This document shows, piece after piece, positions 27,981-36,932 of a DNA stretch of 64,000 bases. Within the stretch, counting starts at the first letter, position 1, and every line of letters starts with the position of its first letter. This DNA is from Bauldia sp965232525 (lineage in GTDB: Bacteria > Pseudomonadota > Alphaproteobacteria > Rhizobiales > Kaistiaceae): positions 372,001-436,000 of the forward strand of contig NZ_OZ246980.1 of assembly GCF_965232525.1 (NCBI RefSeq), read 5' to 3'. A model generated the notes under the pieces. That model saw only the letters and a list, made by a program, of their open reading frames with translations. It was not told the origin of the DNA and did not search any database. The position numbers were made by a program, and so were the translations under genes.

Positions 27981-29719
27981 CCGGTAAGTCGTTCAACGTA
28001 AACGTAGTAGGCGCCGAAGCGCTCCCCGCTAGCATCTACGAAAACCGCGTCAAGTACGACCTCCTGGGCCTCGGCGCGGACTTCAAAGGTTACCTCCTCG
28101 CTTTCACTGTCCACAGCACACCGCCAGCCGCGACTCCCGAAGGCGATCTCCGCAAATGCCGGCCGAAGCGGTTTCGGCACGCCATGCATCCGGTAGCGCA
28201 CGAAGCTCCGACGCTCGTCCTCTGTGAGTTGCGGCACTGCCGAGAGCGGAAGACCGAGCTCGGTCGGCCAGCGTCGCAGCCGGAGACGGTACTGACCCGG
28301 CTCCACGAACCGCACCCGCCATCGTCCCGAGGTTCGCAAGAGTTCCAACACCTGCGCCTGATCCCACGCGATGTCGCCGGCGACATCCATTGCGTCGAGC
28401 CGCTCGACCGTCTGTTCGTCATGCCCGACCCAGAGCGGCAATGGCGTGTCGAGGTTTGCGGAAACCTCGGACCAGAAACGATCATGGGCGGCGGCCAGGC
28501 GATCAACGACGTCCGGGTGGTCAGCCGCTACGTCCCGGGTCTGACCGGGATCCGCGTCGACATCGTATAGCTCGCGGCCGCGGACCAGCCGCCAGTTGTC
28601 GGACATGGCGCAGTAGTCCCACGCGGCCGGTGGGACCTGCGATTGCTGGTTCTGCTGGATCAGCACACGATCGCGGTCGGGCGGCGCGCCGTCGCAGATC
28701 TGCGGCTTGAGTGACATCCCGTCGAACTGCACCCGCGGCGTCTCCAGGTCGCAGAGATCGATCAGCGTGGGAAACACATCCATCATCGACGCGAGACCAC
28801 CCCTGCGATCGGCGGTGATGCCGCCGTTCGGATAGCGCACGAAAAAGGGCACGCGATGCCCGCCTTCGTAGTACGATCCTTTCTTGCCGCGGTACCCCGC
28901 GTTGAAGCCCGACTGAACGCGCTCCTCGGCGTCGACTTCGGCACCGCCCGAGGAACCGTTGTCGGTCGTGAAGATGATGATCGTGTCGTCCTCGATCTCC
29001 AGCTCCCGCAGCGTCTGCAGCAACCGTCCGAAATTCTCATCGATGTTGGCGATCATGCCGTAGAATTCGGGCTCGGCGATCTCCGGGTTCGCGCGGTACG
29101 GCTCCGCGTATTTGTCGGCAACGAAGTACGGCACGTGGGGCGCGTTGGTTGCGATGTAGGCGAAGAACGGCGCGTTAGCGCTGTCGCGGATGAAGGCCAT
29201 CGCCTCGTCAAACCAGACGTCGGTGCAATAGCCCTCGAAAGACTCGGGTCGGTCGTTGCGGAAATACGTGTCGTCGAAATAGTCGTTGCCCCAGAAATCC
29301 GGCGTGCCGCCCACGCCGCCGCCCTTGTGGGCGACGACCTTCTCGAAGCCGCGATCCTGAGGTCGGTAAGGGTAGGCGTCGCCCAGGTGCCATTTGCCGA
29401 ACATGCCAGTGCGGTAGCCCGACTTCCGGAAGGTCTCGGCCATCGTCACTTCATCGTGGTCGAGGATCGAGCGTCCCCACGCTGTCGCCCAGGCACCATT
29501 CCGCAGGGGCGCGCGCCCGGTCATCAGCATGCCGCGGGTGGGGGTGCACAGCGGCGCCGCATGAAAGTCCGTCAACGACAAGGCTTCGGACGCGAAGCGG
29601 TCGAGTTCCGGGGTCTTCAGCCATGGGTTGCCCATGCAGCTGAGATCTCCGATGCCCTGATCGTCGGTTATCACGATCACCACATTCGGCGGTCGACCCG
29701 ATCTGATTGTGCGGCTCAC
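27977..29719 (-). CDS. Cys-type sulfatase (arylsulfatase family)
   Basis: A 580-residue sulfatase that would hydrolyse a sulfate ester to alcohol and sulfate. The active-site motif C58-T59-P60-T61-R62 is followed by GMLMTGR; the cysteine must be converted to formylglycine. Metal ligands appear in VIVITDDQGIGD (Asp19, Asp20) and in IIIFTTDNGSSG about residue 250, with the lysine/histidine block FGKWHLGD. No signal peptide is visible, so the enzyme appears cytoplasmic. The divergent operon carries a Dpp-type importer and a formylglycine-generating enzyme (35630-36595). Substrate must therefore be imported still sulfated, then cleaved. The native ester is unknown. Confidence 0.93.
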   Translation of the reverse strand: MSRTIRSGRPPNVVIVITDDQGIGDLSCMGNPWLKTPELDRFASEALSLTDFHAAPLCTPTRGMLMTGRAPLRNGAWATAWGRSILDHDEVTMAETFRKSGYRTGMFGKWHLGDAYPYRPQDRGFEKVVAHKGGGVGGTPDFWGNDYFDDTYFRNDRPESFEGYCTDVWFDEAMAFIRDSANAPFFAYIATNAPHVPYFVADKYAEPYRANPEIAEPEFYGMIANIDENFGRLLQTLRELEIEDDTIIIFTTDNGSSGGAEVDAEERVQSGFNAGYRGKKGSYYEGGHRVPFFVRYPNGGITADRRGGLASMMDVFPTLIDLCDLETPRVQFDGMSLKPQICDGAPPDRDRVLIQQNQQSQVPPAAWDYCAMSDNWRLVRGRELYDVDADPGQTRDVAADHPDVVDRLAAAHDRFWSEVSANLDTPLPLWVGHDEQTVERLDAMDVAGDIAWDQAQVLELLRTSGRWRVRFVEPGQYRLRLRRWPTELGLPLSAVPQLTEDERRSFVRYRMHGVPKPLRPAFAEIAFGSRGWRCAVDSESEEVTFEVRAEAQEVVLDAVFVDASGERFGAYYVYVERLTG

Positions 29720-29762
29720 CGTCCTTCGCCTCCCTGACTGCTCTTTCCAGCTAATCCATCAT

Positions 29763-29798
29763 ATGTTAGTGCTAACATCAGTTGGCGTTAAAGTTAAC
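29763..29798. promoter_or_regulatory. Tandem LacI-type operators
   Basis: ATGTTAG-TG-CTAACAT at 29763-29778 is a near-perfect palindrome, and GTTAA-AG-TTAAC at 29787-29798 is a second with related half-sites (GTTA/TAAC). Their centres are 22 bases apart, about two helical turns. They lie in the 129-base gap between the divergent sulfatase and importer genes. A LacI regulator is encoded in the sulfatase operon. Confidence 0.65.
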
Positions 29799-29848
29799 AT
29801 CACTGCCAACGGGGTTCCAGCGCACGCTTGGCTATTGGGAGGAGAACG

Positions 29849-31561
29849 ATGAAGAGCTTGGTACGAAGCTTGATGATGGGAGCGGCCCTGACCGTCACCG
29901 GGCCTGCTTTCGCCGAAGAGTTGAATGTGGCGGCGAATTATTTCTCGACAATTCCGAACGGCGACATGGCCGCCCTGGACCCGGCGCGGCGGGGAACGTG
30001 GTCGTTCCACTCCCTGCTCTGGGCGCCGCTGGTCGCGGGCGATACGGCCGGAAATCCAATCCCCGAGAAGAGCCTGGCCGAAAGCTGGGAGATGAGCGAG
30101 GACGGCAAGAGCTGGACCTTCAATCTCAGGCCGGACGCAAAGTTCTCCGACGGCACCCCGATCGACGCCGAGGACGTTGCCCTGTCGTGGGGTTACCTGG
30201 CGATGATGACGAACCCCGAGAGCTTCGGCTTTCGTGACAACTTCGGCTCCGCACGTCGCATGTTTGGCGATATCGAGGGCCTGAAGGCGTTCACCGAGAA
30301 CGTCGCGTTCAACCCGTTCGGAACGGGCGAGGTCGGCGACTTTGCCGGGATCGAAGTGGTCGACGACCACACGGTGCGCATCAACTTCACGCGGCCTGCG
30401 GAGAATTTTCTGAGCCGCCTGACCGCGGCTTTCGCGGTGTTCAAGCCCGAAGACCTCTACGCCGGCGCCGATGCCAACTACGACATCTCCGACTTCTGGA
30501 CCTCCAGCGCGGCCGCTTCGGGCCCCTACATGATCGAGGAGGCGGTGCCGGGTGAGCGCTACACCATGGTGCCGAACCCCAACTATTTCGGACCGGCCCA
30601 CCAGATCGATCGCATCAACGTGCTGGCGGTGTCGGAAGACCCCAACACCGCACTGACCGCCTTCGCCAATGGCGAGCTCGATATTGTCGCGTTTCCGCTG
30701 GTCGGCGATCTGGCCCGTCAGGCTTATGGCGATCCAGCCATCAGGGACAAGATGATGGAAGTCCCGATGTGGCAGGTTCAGCAGTACTGGATCACCCCGA
30801 ACCCGCCGATGGACGACGTCAACGTCCGCCGCGCCTTCTCGATGGCGCTCAATCGCGAAGCGCTCGTCTCGGTTCTCAACGGCGGCAGCGAATTGCGTCT
30901 GGTCGACGAAGTCAACATGCACCGCAACCCGAACGTCCCGCATTGCGAGGCGGAGACGGCAGCGGTGACCGCCATGCCATTCGATCCGGAGGCGGCCAAG
31001 GCAGAACTCGCCAAGTCTGCCTACGCAGACGACATTCTGGACATGGAGATCAATATCTCCGTGCGCAGCCCCGATGAGCTTCCGGCTATCGAGGTCTATG
31101 GGGCGATGTTGGAACAGGCACTTGGCCTCACGAACATCAACATTCGCACCGAGCAGGTTGAGGATCGCAACAATCCGCCGTTCCCGGTGCATCTGCACCT
31201 CAACACGCAGCAGCCCTGGTACGCGGACCTGACCGACACGCTGCAGAACATGATCTTCATCATTCCGGATGAGCCCTATCCGGAGGGCCTGAACCACAGC
31301 TTCTTCAACGTGCCGTACATTCCGGAGCTGGTGCCGATGGTCCAGGAAGCGATGGCGACGACCGATCCGGACCAGCGCTGCGCGCTGGTCGCCGAGATCG
31401 GCCAGATCTGGAACGACAAGGTCTTCTCGATCGACTACGCAGTTCCGAAGGCCTTCTATCTGGTCCAGCCCTGGGTGGAGGGTGACCTCGACTTCTATCG
31501 CAATGCCGGCCAGAGCAAGCCCCTGAACCTTGAGACCTGGTCGGTCGGCGAAAAGGGCTAA
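29849..31561 (+). CDS. ABC substrate-binding protein, family 5 (DppA/OppA type)
   Basis: A 570-residue periplasmic binding protein with signal MKSLVRSLMMGAALTVTGPAFA (cleavage near residue 22). The SBP_bac_5 core is visible: SWEMSEDGKSWTFNLRPDAKFSDGTPIDAEDV. ATG 29849 has a strong GGGAGGAG site 5 bases upstream; the ATG 21 bases earlier does not. Family 5 proteins bind peptides, but also nickel chelates, sugars and glycosides. In this sulfatase locus the ligand is probably a sulfated organic compound. A 12-pair hairpin follows its stop codon (31575-31603). Confidence 0.9.
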   Translation: MKSLVRSLMMGAALTVTGPAFAEELNVAANYFSTIPNGDMAALDPARRGTWSFHSLLWAPLVAGDTAGNPIPEKSLAESWEMSEDGKSWTFNLRPDAKFSDGTPIDAEDVALSWGYLAMMTNPESFGFRDNFGSARRMFGDIEGLKAFTENVAFNPFGTGEVGDFAGIEVVDDHTVRINFTRPAENFLSRLTAAFAVFKPEDLYAGADANYDISDFWTSSAAASGPYMIEEAVPGERYTMVPNPNYFGPAHQIDRINVLAVSEDPNTALTAFANGELDIVAFPLVGDLARQAYGDPAIRDKMMEVPMWQVQQYWITPNPPMDDVNVRRAFSMALNREALVSVLNGGSELRLVDEVNMHRNPNVPHCEAETAAVTAMPFDPEAAKAELAKSAYADDILDMEINISVRSPDELPAIEVYGAMLEQALGLTNINIRTEQVEDRNNPPFPVHLHLNTQQPWYADLTDTLQNMIFIIPDEPYPEGLNHSFFNVPYIPELVPMVQEAMATTDPDQRCALVAEIGQIWNDKVFSIDYAVPKAFYLVQPWVEGDLDFYRNAGQSKPLNLETWSVGEKG

Positions 31562-31574
31562 GTGCGCCGCACCC

Positions 31575-31603
31575 CAAGCCTCCCGGCTGGACCGGGGGGC
31601 TTG
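31575..31603 (+). other. Intercistronic hairpin after the binding-protein gene
   Basis: CAAGCCTCCCGG and CCGGGGGGCTTG pair over 12 positions (one G-U) with a 5-base loop, starting 14 bases after the stop codon. There is no T run. It could attenuate transcription or protect the upstream mRNA, giving more binding protein than permease. Confidence 0.65.
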
Positions 31604-31646
31604 ATCGATCCAAACTTGACGCAGCGGACCCCCGGACTCTGTATCG

Positions 31647-32600
31647 ATGCTGCTCTACGTCCTGCGCCGACTGCTGTTGATGATCCCGATGGTGGTGTTC
31701 ATCACGGCATTCGTGTTTCTGCTTGGGCAGTTCGCGGCACCCGATATCGCCTTCGAGCGCACGATACGGCTCAATGACGGCGTCTTCGATCCGGAGATCT
31801 ATGAGACCCTGAGGGTCAATATGGGGCTCGACGGGTCGGTGCTGGAGCGCTTTGGCCGTTTCATCGCCGGCGCCGTCACCGGCGATTTCGGTGTGTCGTG
31901 GACGCTGCCGGGCAACCCGGAAATCGGCCCCCTCATCCTTAAGGCGTTGCCGATTTCGATGCAGCTCGGCGCGGCGGCACTGGTGATGGCGCTCGCTGTT
32001 GGTATTCCGTTAGGCGTGCTCGCCGCGGCCTATCGTGGGAAGTTCGGCGACTACGCCACCGTGACGGTGGCGACGATCCTGGCGTCGATCCCGCCATTTG
32101 TCCTGGCGCCGCTCGCCCTGGTCCTGTTTGTGACGACCATTCCAATCCTGCCGACGACCGGGTTCGGATGGCATGGCATCTTCTCGGTCGAGGCGATCCT
32201 GCCTGCCGCGCTGCTCGCGGTCGGCCCGCTCATCATCGTCGTGCGCTACACCCGCGCCGCGGTGATCGACACCATGGCCCGCGAGTTCATCCGCGCTGCC
32301 CGGGCGAAGGGGCTGGCCGAGAGGCTGGTGATCGGTCGCCACGTTCTGAAGAACTCCATGACCCCGCTCCTGTCGGCGATCGGCGTGATCGCCGGGTTCT
32401 TGCTGTCGGGGACGATCTTCATCGAAACCGTTTTCGGCATCAAAGGATTTGGCTTTGTCAGCGTCACCGCGTTTCGCAGCGGCGACATCAACACGGTCGC
32501 GGCGGCGACGCTGGTCAGCGGGATGATCACGGCCATCGTCAACCTCGTAACCGACCTCTGCTACGGGGTGCTCGATCCTCGGGTGAGGATTGAAGCATGA
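31647..32600 (+). CDS. Dpp-type ABC permease (DppB)
   Basis: A 317-residue permease with six membrane segments and the DppB/OppB N-terminus (LLYVLRRLLLMIPMVVFI). The EAA loop is FIRAARAKGLAERLVIGRHV around residue 220, and the second conserved block is GTIFIETVFGIKGFG. It overlaps the DppC-type gene by 4 bases. It forms the membrane channel of the importer in the sulfatase locus. Confidence 0.93.
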   Translation: MLLYVLRRLLLMIPMVVFITAFVFLLGQFAAPDIAFERTIRLNDGVFDPEIYETLRVNMGLDGSVLERFGRFIAGAVTGDFGVSWTLPGNPEIGPLILKALPISMQLGAAALVMALAVGIPLGVLAAAYRGKFGDYATVTVATILASIPPFVLAPLALVLFVTTIPILPTTGFGWHGIFSVEAILPAALLAVGPLIIVVRYTRAAVIDTMAREFIRAARAKGLAERLVIGRHVLKNSMTPLLSAIGVIAGFLLSGTIFIETVFGIKGFGFVSVTAFRSGDINTVAAATLVSGMITAIVNLVTDLCYGVLDPRVRIEA

Positions 32601-33583
32601 GCCGGACAGCCGACGCGGAGCAGGCCGAAACGCCGGCTGCCGACGACAAGCCCGAACTGAGCGCGCCGCGCAGTCTTTATGGCGACGCCTGGCGCGACTT
32701 TCGCGCCTCCAAGACCGGAATGTTCGGCCTGATCGTCGCGACGCTGTGTATCGTCATCGCGATCTTCGCGCCCTGGATCGCGCCCTATGGCTACGCCGAG
32801 CAAGACTGGACGGCGATCCGCGAAGGCCCGAGCTGGGAGCATCTGATGGGCACCGACGCCATCGGGCGCGACCTCTTCAGCCGCATCCTCATGGGGATTC
32901 GCACAGCCGTTTTCCTCGGCTTCGTCGTGTCGTTCGTGACGGCGATCATCGGGATCCTGATCGGATCGATCGGGCCGTTGATCGGCGGCTGGGTGGATAC
33001 CGCGGTGGTGTGGGTCATCGACGGCCTGCTCAACTTCCCGGCGCTGTGGCTGGCCGCCTTTGCCGCCGTCGTGACCAAGCCGATAGTGGCGGCGATCGCG
33101 GGACCAGCTTACGCCGCGACCGGCTGGGACGTGTTCTCCGACACGGTGTTCCTCGACTATCTTGTCGTCTTCACCTGCTTGTCGCTGGTGTGGTGGGCGC
33201 CGCTCGGGCGCCTCGTCCGCGGGCAGGTGCTGTCGATCCGCGAGGAGGAATTCATCGCCGCGCAGAAATCGATCGGCGCATCGCGGTGGTGGATCATCAC
33301 CCGGCACCTGGCGCCGAACGTTCTGGGTCAGGTGATCATTCACCTGTCGGCCGGCATCGGTACGCTGATGCTGGCCGAAAGCGCGCTCAGCTTCCTGGGC
33401 ATCGGCATCCAGCCGCCCGGCGCGAGCCTCGGCAACCTCATCTTCTCCGGCATATCGACATGGCGCTCCGATCCGCATCTGGTCGCCATGCCAGGTTTCG
33501 CGCTGTCCCTTATCATCCTCGCGTTCGTGTTCATCGGCGACGCGTTGAACGACGCGCTCAATCCAAGACTCCGGACGCGGTGA
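32597..33583 (+). CDS. Dpp-type ABC permease (DppC)
   Basis: A 328-residue permease: hydrophilic N-terminus of about 40 residues, then six membrane segments, the DppC block MGTDAIGRDLFSRILMGIRTA around residue 93, and the EAA loop EEEFIAAQKSIGASRWWII around residue 218. ATGA overlap with the DppB-type gene upstream and a shared A with the ATPase start downstream (33583). It is somewhat longer than usual because of an extra segment around residues 150-185, where the channel protein has a loop reading AIAGPAYAATGWDVFSD. Confidence 0.92.
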   Translation: MSRTADAEQAETPAADDKPELSAPRSLYGDAWRDFRASKTGMFGLIVATLCIVIAIFAPWIAPYGYAEQDWTAIREGPSWEHLMGTDAIGRDLFSRILMGIRTAVFLGFVVSFVTAIIGILIGSIGPLIGGWVDTAVVWVIDGLLNFPALWLAAFAAVVTKPIVAAIAGPAYAATGWDVFSDTVFLDYLVVFTCLSLVWWAPLGRLVRGQVLSIREEEFIAAQKSIGASRWWIITRHLAPNVLGQVIIHLSAGIGTLMLAESALSFLGIGIQPPGASLGNLIFSGISTWRSDPHLVAMPGFALSLIILAFVFIGDALNDALNPRLRTR

Positions 33584-34557
33584 TGAGTGTCTTGTCGATC
33601 GAGAATCTGAGTGTCGAATTCTCCGTCGGTGACGGCGGCTTCCTGGCGGTCGACGGCGTCACGCTTTCGGTCGAGCCCGGCGAGATCATGGGGATCGTCG
33701 GCGAGTCCGGTTGCGGCAAGAGCACCGCCGGCCTCGCCATCATGGGGTTGCTGCCGTCGGCGGGGCGCGTGGTCGGTGGCAGGATCAACGTGGTCGGCAC
33801 CGACGTGGTGCCCCTCAGCCGGACCCAGCTCGACAAGCTTCGCGGCCGGGAGATGGCGATGATCTTTCAGGACTCGCTCGCCGCGCTCGACCCGACGATG
33901 AAGATCGGCCGGCAACTGACCGAGGCGATCCTCGTCCACGAGAAATTCGGACGGGAGGAGGCGCGCGAGAAGGCGGCTGCCCTCCTCCAACATGTCGGCA
34001 TCCCCTCGCCGCACGCGCGCCTCGACAGCTACCCGCACGAATTCTCCGGCGGCATGCGGCAGCGGGTGATGATTGCCATGGCGATCGCGTGTTCACCGAA
34101 ACTGCTGATCGCCGATGAACCGACCACGGCACTGGATGTCACGATCCAGAGGCAGGTGCTGGAACTGATCCTTGCGTTGCGTGATGAGATCGGCGCGGGC
34201 GTCGTGCTTATCACCCACGATGTCGGTGTGGTGGCGGAGACCTGCGACAAGGTCGCGGTGATGTATGCCGGCCGCGTGGTCGAGGCGGGACCGACGCGCG
34301 CCGTCCTCACCGACCCGCGCCACCCCTATACGGCCGGCCTGCTGGCGTCGTCGCTTGACCTCGAGCACGATCGCACCCGGACACTTGAAGCGATCCCCGG
34401 GCTGCCGCCGAGCCTTGCATTCCTGCCGAAAGGCTGCGCGTTCGCACCCAGATGCGCCAAGCGGACGGCGCGTTGTGACACGCGGCCAAGTCTCGAACCG
34501 ATCGGCGACAACCATACCGCCGCGTGCTGGAACATGGTGGACGAGGAGGTGCAATAA
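33583..34557 (+). CDS. Dpp-type ABC ATPase (DppD)
   Basis: A 324-residue ATPase with Walker A GESGCGKSTAG, Q-loop MIFQDSLAALDPT, signature FSGGMRQRVMIAMA, Walker B LLIADEPTTALD, and the C-terminal oligopeptide-ATPase tail with cysteines (CAFAPRCAKRTARC), where related ATPases carry an Fe-S cluster. The start shares one base with the permease stop; the larger open frame to the left runs through the permease in another frame. It works with the ATPase at 34557. Confidence 0.93.
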   Translation: MSVLSIENLSVEFSVGDGGFLAVDGVTLSVEPGEIMGIVGESGCGKSTAGLAIMGLLPSAGRVVGGRINVVGTDVVPLSRTQLDKLRGREMAMIFQDSLAALDPTMKIGRQLTEAILVHEKFGREEAREKAAALLQHVGIPSPHARLDSYPHEFSGGMRQRVMIAMAIACSPKLLIADEPTTALDVTIQRQVLELILALRDEIGAGVVLITHDVGVVAETCDKVAVMYAGRVVEAGPTRAVLTDPRHPYTAGLLASSLDLEHDRTRTLEAIPGLPPSLAFLPKGCAFAPRCAKRTARCDTRPSLEPIGDNHTAACWNMVDEEVQ

Positions 34558-35525
34558 TGGCGCTCCTCGAGGTCGAAAACCTTAAGGTCCACTATCCCGG
34601 TCCGCGATCGGGCCCGTACCCGTGGTCCAGGCGCGTGCCGATCAAGGCGGTCGACGGGGTCAGTCTCACCTTGCACAAGGGCAAGACGCTGGGGCTGGTC
34701 GGCGAGTCCGGTTGCGGCAAGTCGACTTTGGGACGGGCGATCGCCCAGCTCACGCCGATCAACGCGGGCTCGGTGCGCTTTGACGGTGTCGATCTGGTCA
34801 ACGTCCCGGCCGGCGACCTCCGGCGGCTCCGGCGGCGACTGCAGCTTATCTTTCAGGACCCCTACGCCTCGCTTGATCCGCGGCGGTCGATCGGGTTTCA
34901 GGTCGGTGAACCGCTCCTGCTTGCGGGTGAAACGGATTCCAAGGCGCGCCAGGTGCGGGTGCGCGAGCTGCTTGAGATCGTCGGCCTGGATCCGGCATTG
35001 GAGAACCGCTACCCGCACGAATTTTCCGGCGGTCAGCGCCAGCGCGTCGGCATCGCCAGGGCGCTGGCCACGCGCCCGTCCTTAGTGCTTGCTGACGAAC
35101 CGGTGTCGGCGCTCGATGTTTCGATCCAGGCTCAAGTCATCAATCTGCTCCGCGATCTGCGCGAACAGTTCGGTCTGTCGATCCTGTTCATCAGCCATGA
35201 CCTGCGGGTGGTGCGCTATGTCAGCGACGTTGTCGCGGTCATGTATCTCGGGCGCATTGTCGAGATCGCGCCGGTCGAGGAGGTGTTCGCCTCCCCGAAG
35301 CATCCCTATTCACAGGCGCTGCTGTCGGCCGTCCCGCGGCCAGCCTGGGAGGACAGCCCCGCGCCGGTGAAGCTGGAGGGCGAGGTGCCGAGCCCGATCG
35401 ACCTGCCGCGTGGCTGCGCCTTCGCTACTCGATGCCCGATCGCGACCGAAGCCTGCCACGCGACCGCCCCGAGCCTTGACGAAAAAAGCCCCGGACACTT
35501 CGTTGCGTGTATCCACGTGGACTGA
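34557..35525 (+). CDS. Dpp-type ABC ATPase (DppF)
   Basis: A 322-residue ATPase with Walker A GESGCGKSTLG, Q-loop LIFQDPYASLDPR, signature FSGGQRQRVGIARAL, Walker B LVLADEPVSALD, and a C-terminal cysteine tail (CAFATRCPIATEAC). A GAGGAGG ribosome site lies just before ATG 34557, which overlaps the previous stop by one base. It completes the importer of the sulfatase locus. The FGE gene follows after 104 bases on the same strand. Confidence 0.93.
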   Translation: MALLEVENLKVHYPGPRSGPYPWSRRVPIKAVDGVSLTLHKGKTLGLVGESGCGKSTLGRAIAQLTPINAGSVRFDGVDLVNVPAGDLRRLRRRLQLIFQDPYASLDPRRSIGFQVGEPLLLAGETDSKARQVRVRELLEIVGLDPALENRYPHEFSGGQRQRVGIARALATRPSLVLADEPVSALDVSIQAQVINLLRDLREQFGLSILFISHDLRVVRYVSDVVAVMYLGRIVEIAPVEEVFASPKHPYSQALLSAVPRPAWEDSPAPVKLEGEVPSPIDLPRGCAFATRCPIATEACHATAPSLDEKSPGHFVACIHVD

Positions 35526-35629
35526 GCGCGAACACCTTGCCGGCCGCCGGTCGTTACCCTGGACGCGGATGTCTGGATGTGGATCGTGACGATGTGGGAG
35601 CTTCTGGGGTTGGCAGGTGAGCTGCAGCG

Positions 35630-36595
35630 GTGACCAAGTCCGAAAAACCATGCTGCATCGTCAGCCGGCCGGCATCGGAGAGGATCGCTGGATCCTCCCG
35701 TGCGCAGGTGACCGAATCTGACACGGCGGAGCGAGCCATTGCCACTGCCCGCTTCGCCGGTGGCCGCACCTTTATCGGTACCGATCGCCCGGAGTTGCCG
35801 CAGGACGGCGAAGGGCCGCGCAGACCGATCAAGATTCGCGCGTTTGGTATCGAAGCGTCGGCTGTCGACAACCGTCGCTTCGCCCGGTTCGTGGACGAGA
35901 CGGGCTATGTGACCGAGACCGAGCGGATCGGCTGGTCGTTCGTCTTCGCGGGTTTGCTCGAAGATCCCGACAGGTGGCCCACGCGCGTGGCGGCCGCGCC
36001 GTGGTGGCGGCGGGTGGACGGCGTCTCATGGCGATCGCCGGAGGGGCCCGGTTCGGACCTGACGGGACGGACGGATCACCCGGTCGTCCAGGTCTCCTGG
36101 AACGACGCTGTCGCCTTTGCCCGGTGGGCGGGGGGCCGGTTGCCGACAGAAGCCGAGTGGGAACACGCCGCCCGCGCCGGCGCAGCCGACGCCCGGTTTC
36201 CCTGGGGCGACGCGGAGCCGACCGACGAGACCGTCCTTTGCAACATCTGGCAGGGGCGATTTCCCGACCACAACACGGTCGCGGATGGCTATCTGGGCAC
36301 GGCGCCGGTGGTCTCGTTTGAGCCTAATTCGGCGGGCCTGTTCAATATGGCCGGCAACATCTGGGAGTGGTGCGTCGATCCGTTCCGGGTCCGCTCACAG
36401 CGCCGCGACGCGAAGAAACGGAACAGTGAAGCCCGCGCTGCCAACCAACGAGTGGTCAAGGGCGGCTCGTTTCTGTGCCACATCTCATACTGCTACCGCT
36501 ACCGCATCGCAGCGCGCATGGGATTACCCCCCGACTCGGCGGCAAGTCACACCGGGTTCCGCATCGCCTATGACGACTCGGCCGCGGGGAAGTAA
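35630..36595 (+). CDS. Formylglycine-generating enzyme (SUMF1/FGE family)
   Basis: A 321-residue protein of the FGE-sulfatase fold. FGE converts the Cys of C-x-P-x-R in type I sulfatases to formylglycine. True FGEs need two active-site cysteines; both are here, Cys283 and Cys288, in GGSFLCHISYCYRYR, the same motif and spacing as in eukaryotic and actinobacterial FGE. Other family hallmarks are PVVQVSWNDAVAFARWAGG, RLPTEAEWEHAAR and NMAGNIWEW. The start is GTG at 35630 and the first about 40 residues are not conserved, so a later start is possible. It would activate the sulfatase at 27977-29719. Confidence 0.93.
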   Translation: MTKSEKPCCIVSRPASERIAGSSRAQVTESDTAERAIATARFAGGRTFIGTDRPELPQDGEGPRRPIKIRAFGIEASAVDNRRFARFVDETGYVTETERIGWSFVFAGLLEDPDRWPTRVAAAPWWRRVDGVSWRSPEGPGSDLTGRTDHPVVQVSWNDAVAFARWAGGRLPTEAEWEHAARAGAADARFPWGDAEPTDETVLCNIWQGRFPDHNTVADGYLGTAPVVSFEPNSAGLFNMAGNIWEWCVDPFRVRSQRRDAKKRNSEARAANQRVVKGGSFLCHISYCYRYRIAARMGLPPDSAASHTGFRIAYDDSAAGK

Positions 36596-36932
36596 CGCCA
36601 GGGCTGGAAGGGCTCTGCTTTCCTGGCACGGTGCGCAGACTTCATCACAAAGAGCCTCGATCGGCCACGGAGCTGGCGACCAAAACACTCGTCCGCGCAC
36701 CGTGATGGCGATCGCTGACGTCGAGATGGAGCCTGAAGGGCTCAATCGCCGTCCGGGTTGAGCTGCGGGCTGATGCAAGCGCTCGATCCATTGTTTCGCC
36801 GAGCTCCGTGCTGTGCCTGAAAACTGAACGTGAACCGGAAGTCACCGTCGGGTGGTCATCGGCTCGCCGTTGACTCGTCGCCGAAAACCGTTGTTAATAC
36901 GAATTACTGATACGTATAAGCGGCAAACGCGG
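36596..36932. other. 337-base intergenic region before the second LacI gene
   Basis: No gene is supported. It contains only weak short hairpins after the FGE stop (GCCAGG/CCTGGC with a long loop; GAGCC/GGCTC). Near its right end lie an imperfect palindrome TAAT-4-ATTA at 36895-36906 and ATACGTAT at 36910-36917, which may be the LacI operator/promoter area. Confidence 0.6.

Noticed and set aside
29759..31297. 512-residue minus-strand frame opposite the DppA-type gene
   Set aside because: Shadow frame; the plus-strand protein has the family core, signal and a strong ribosome site.
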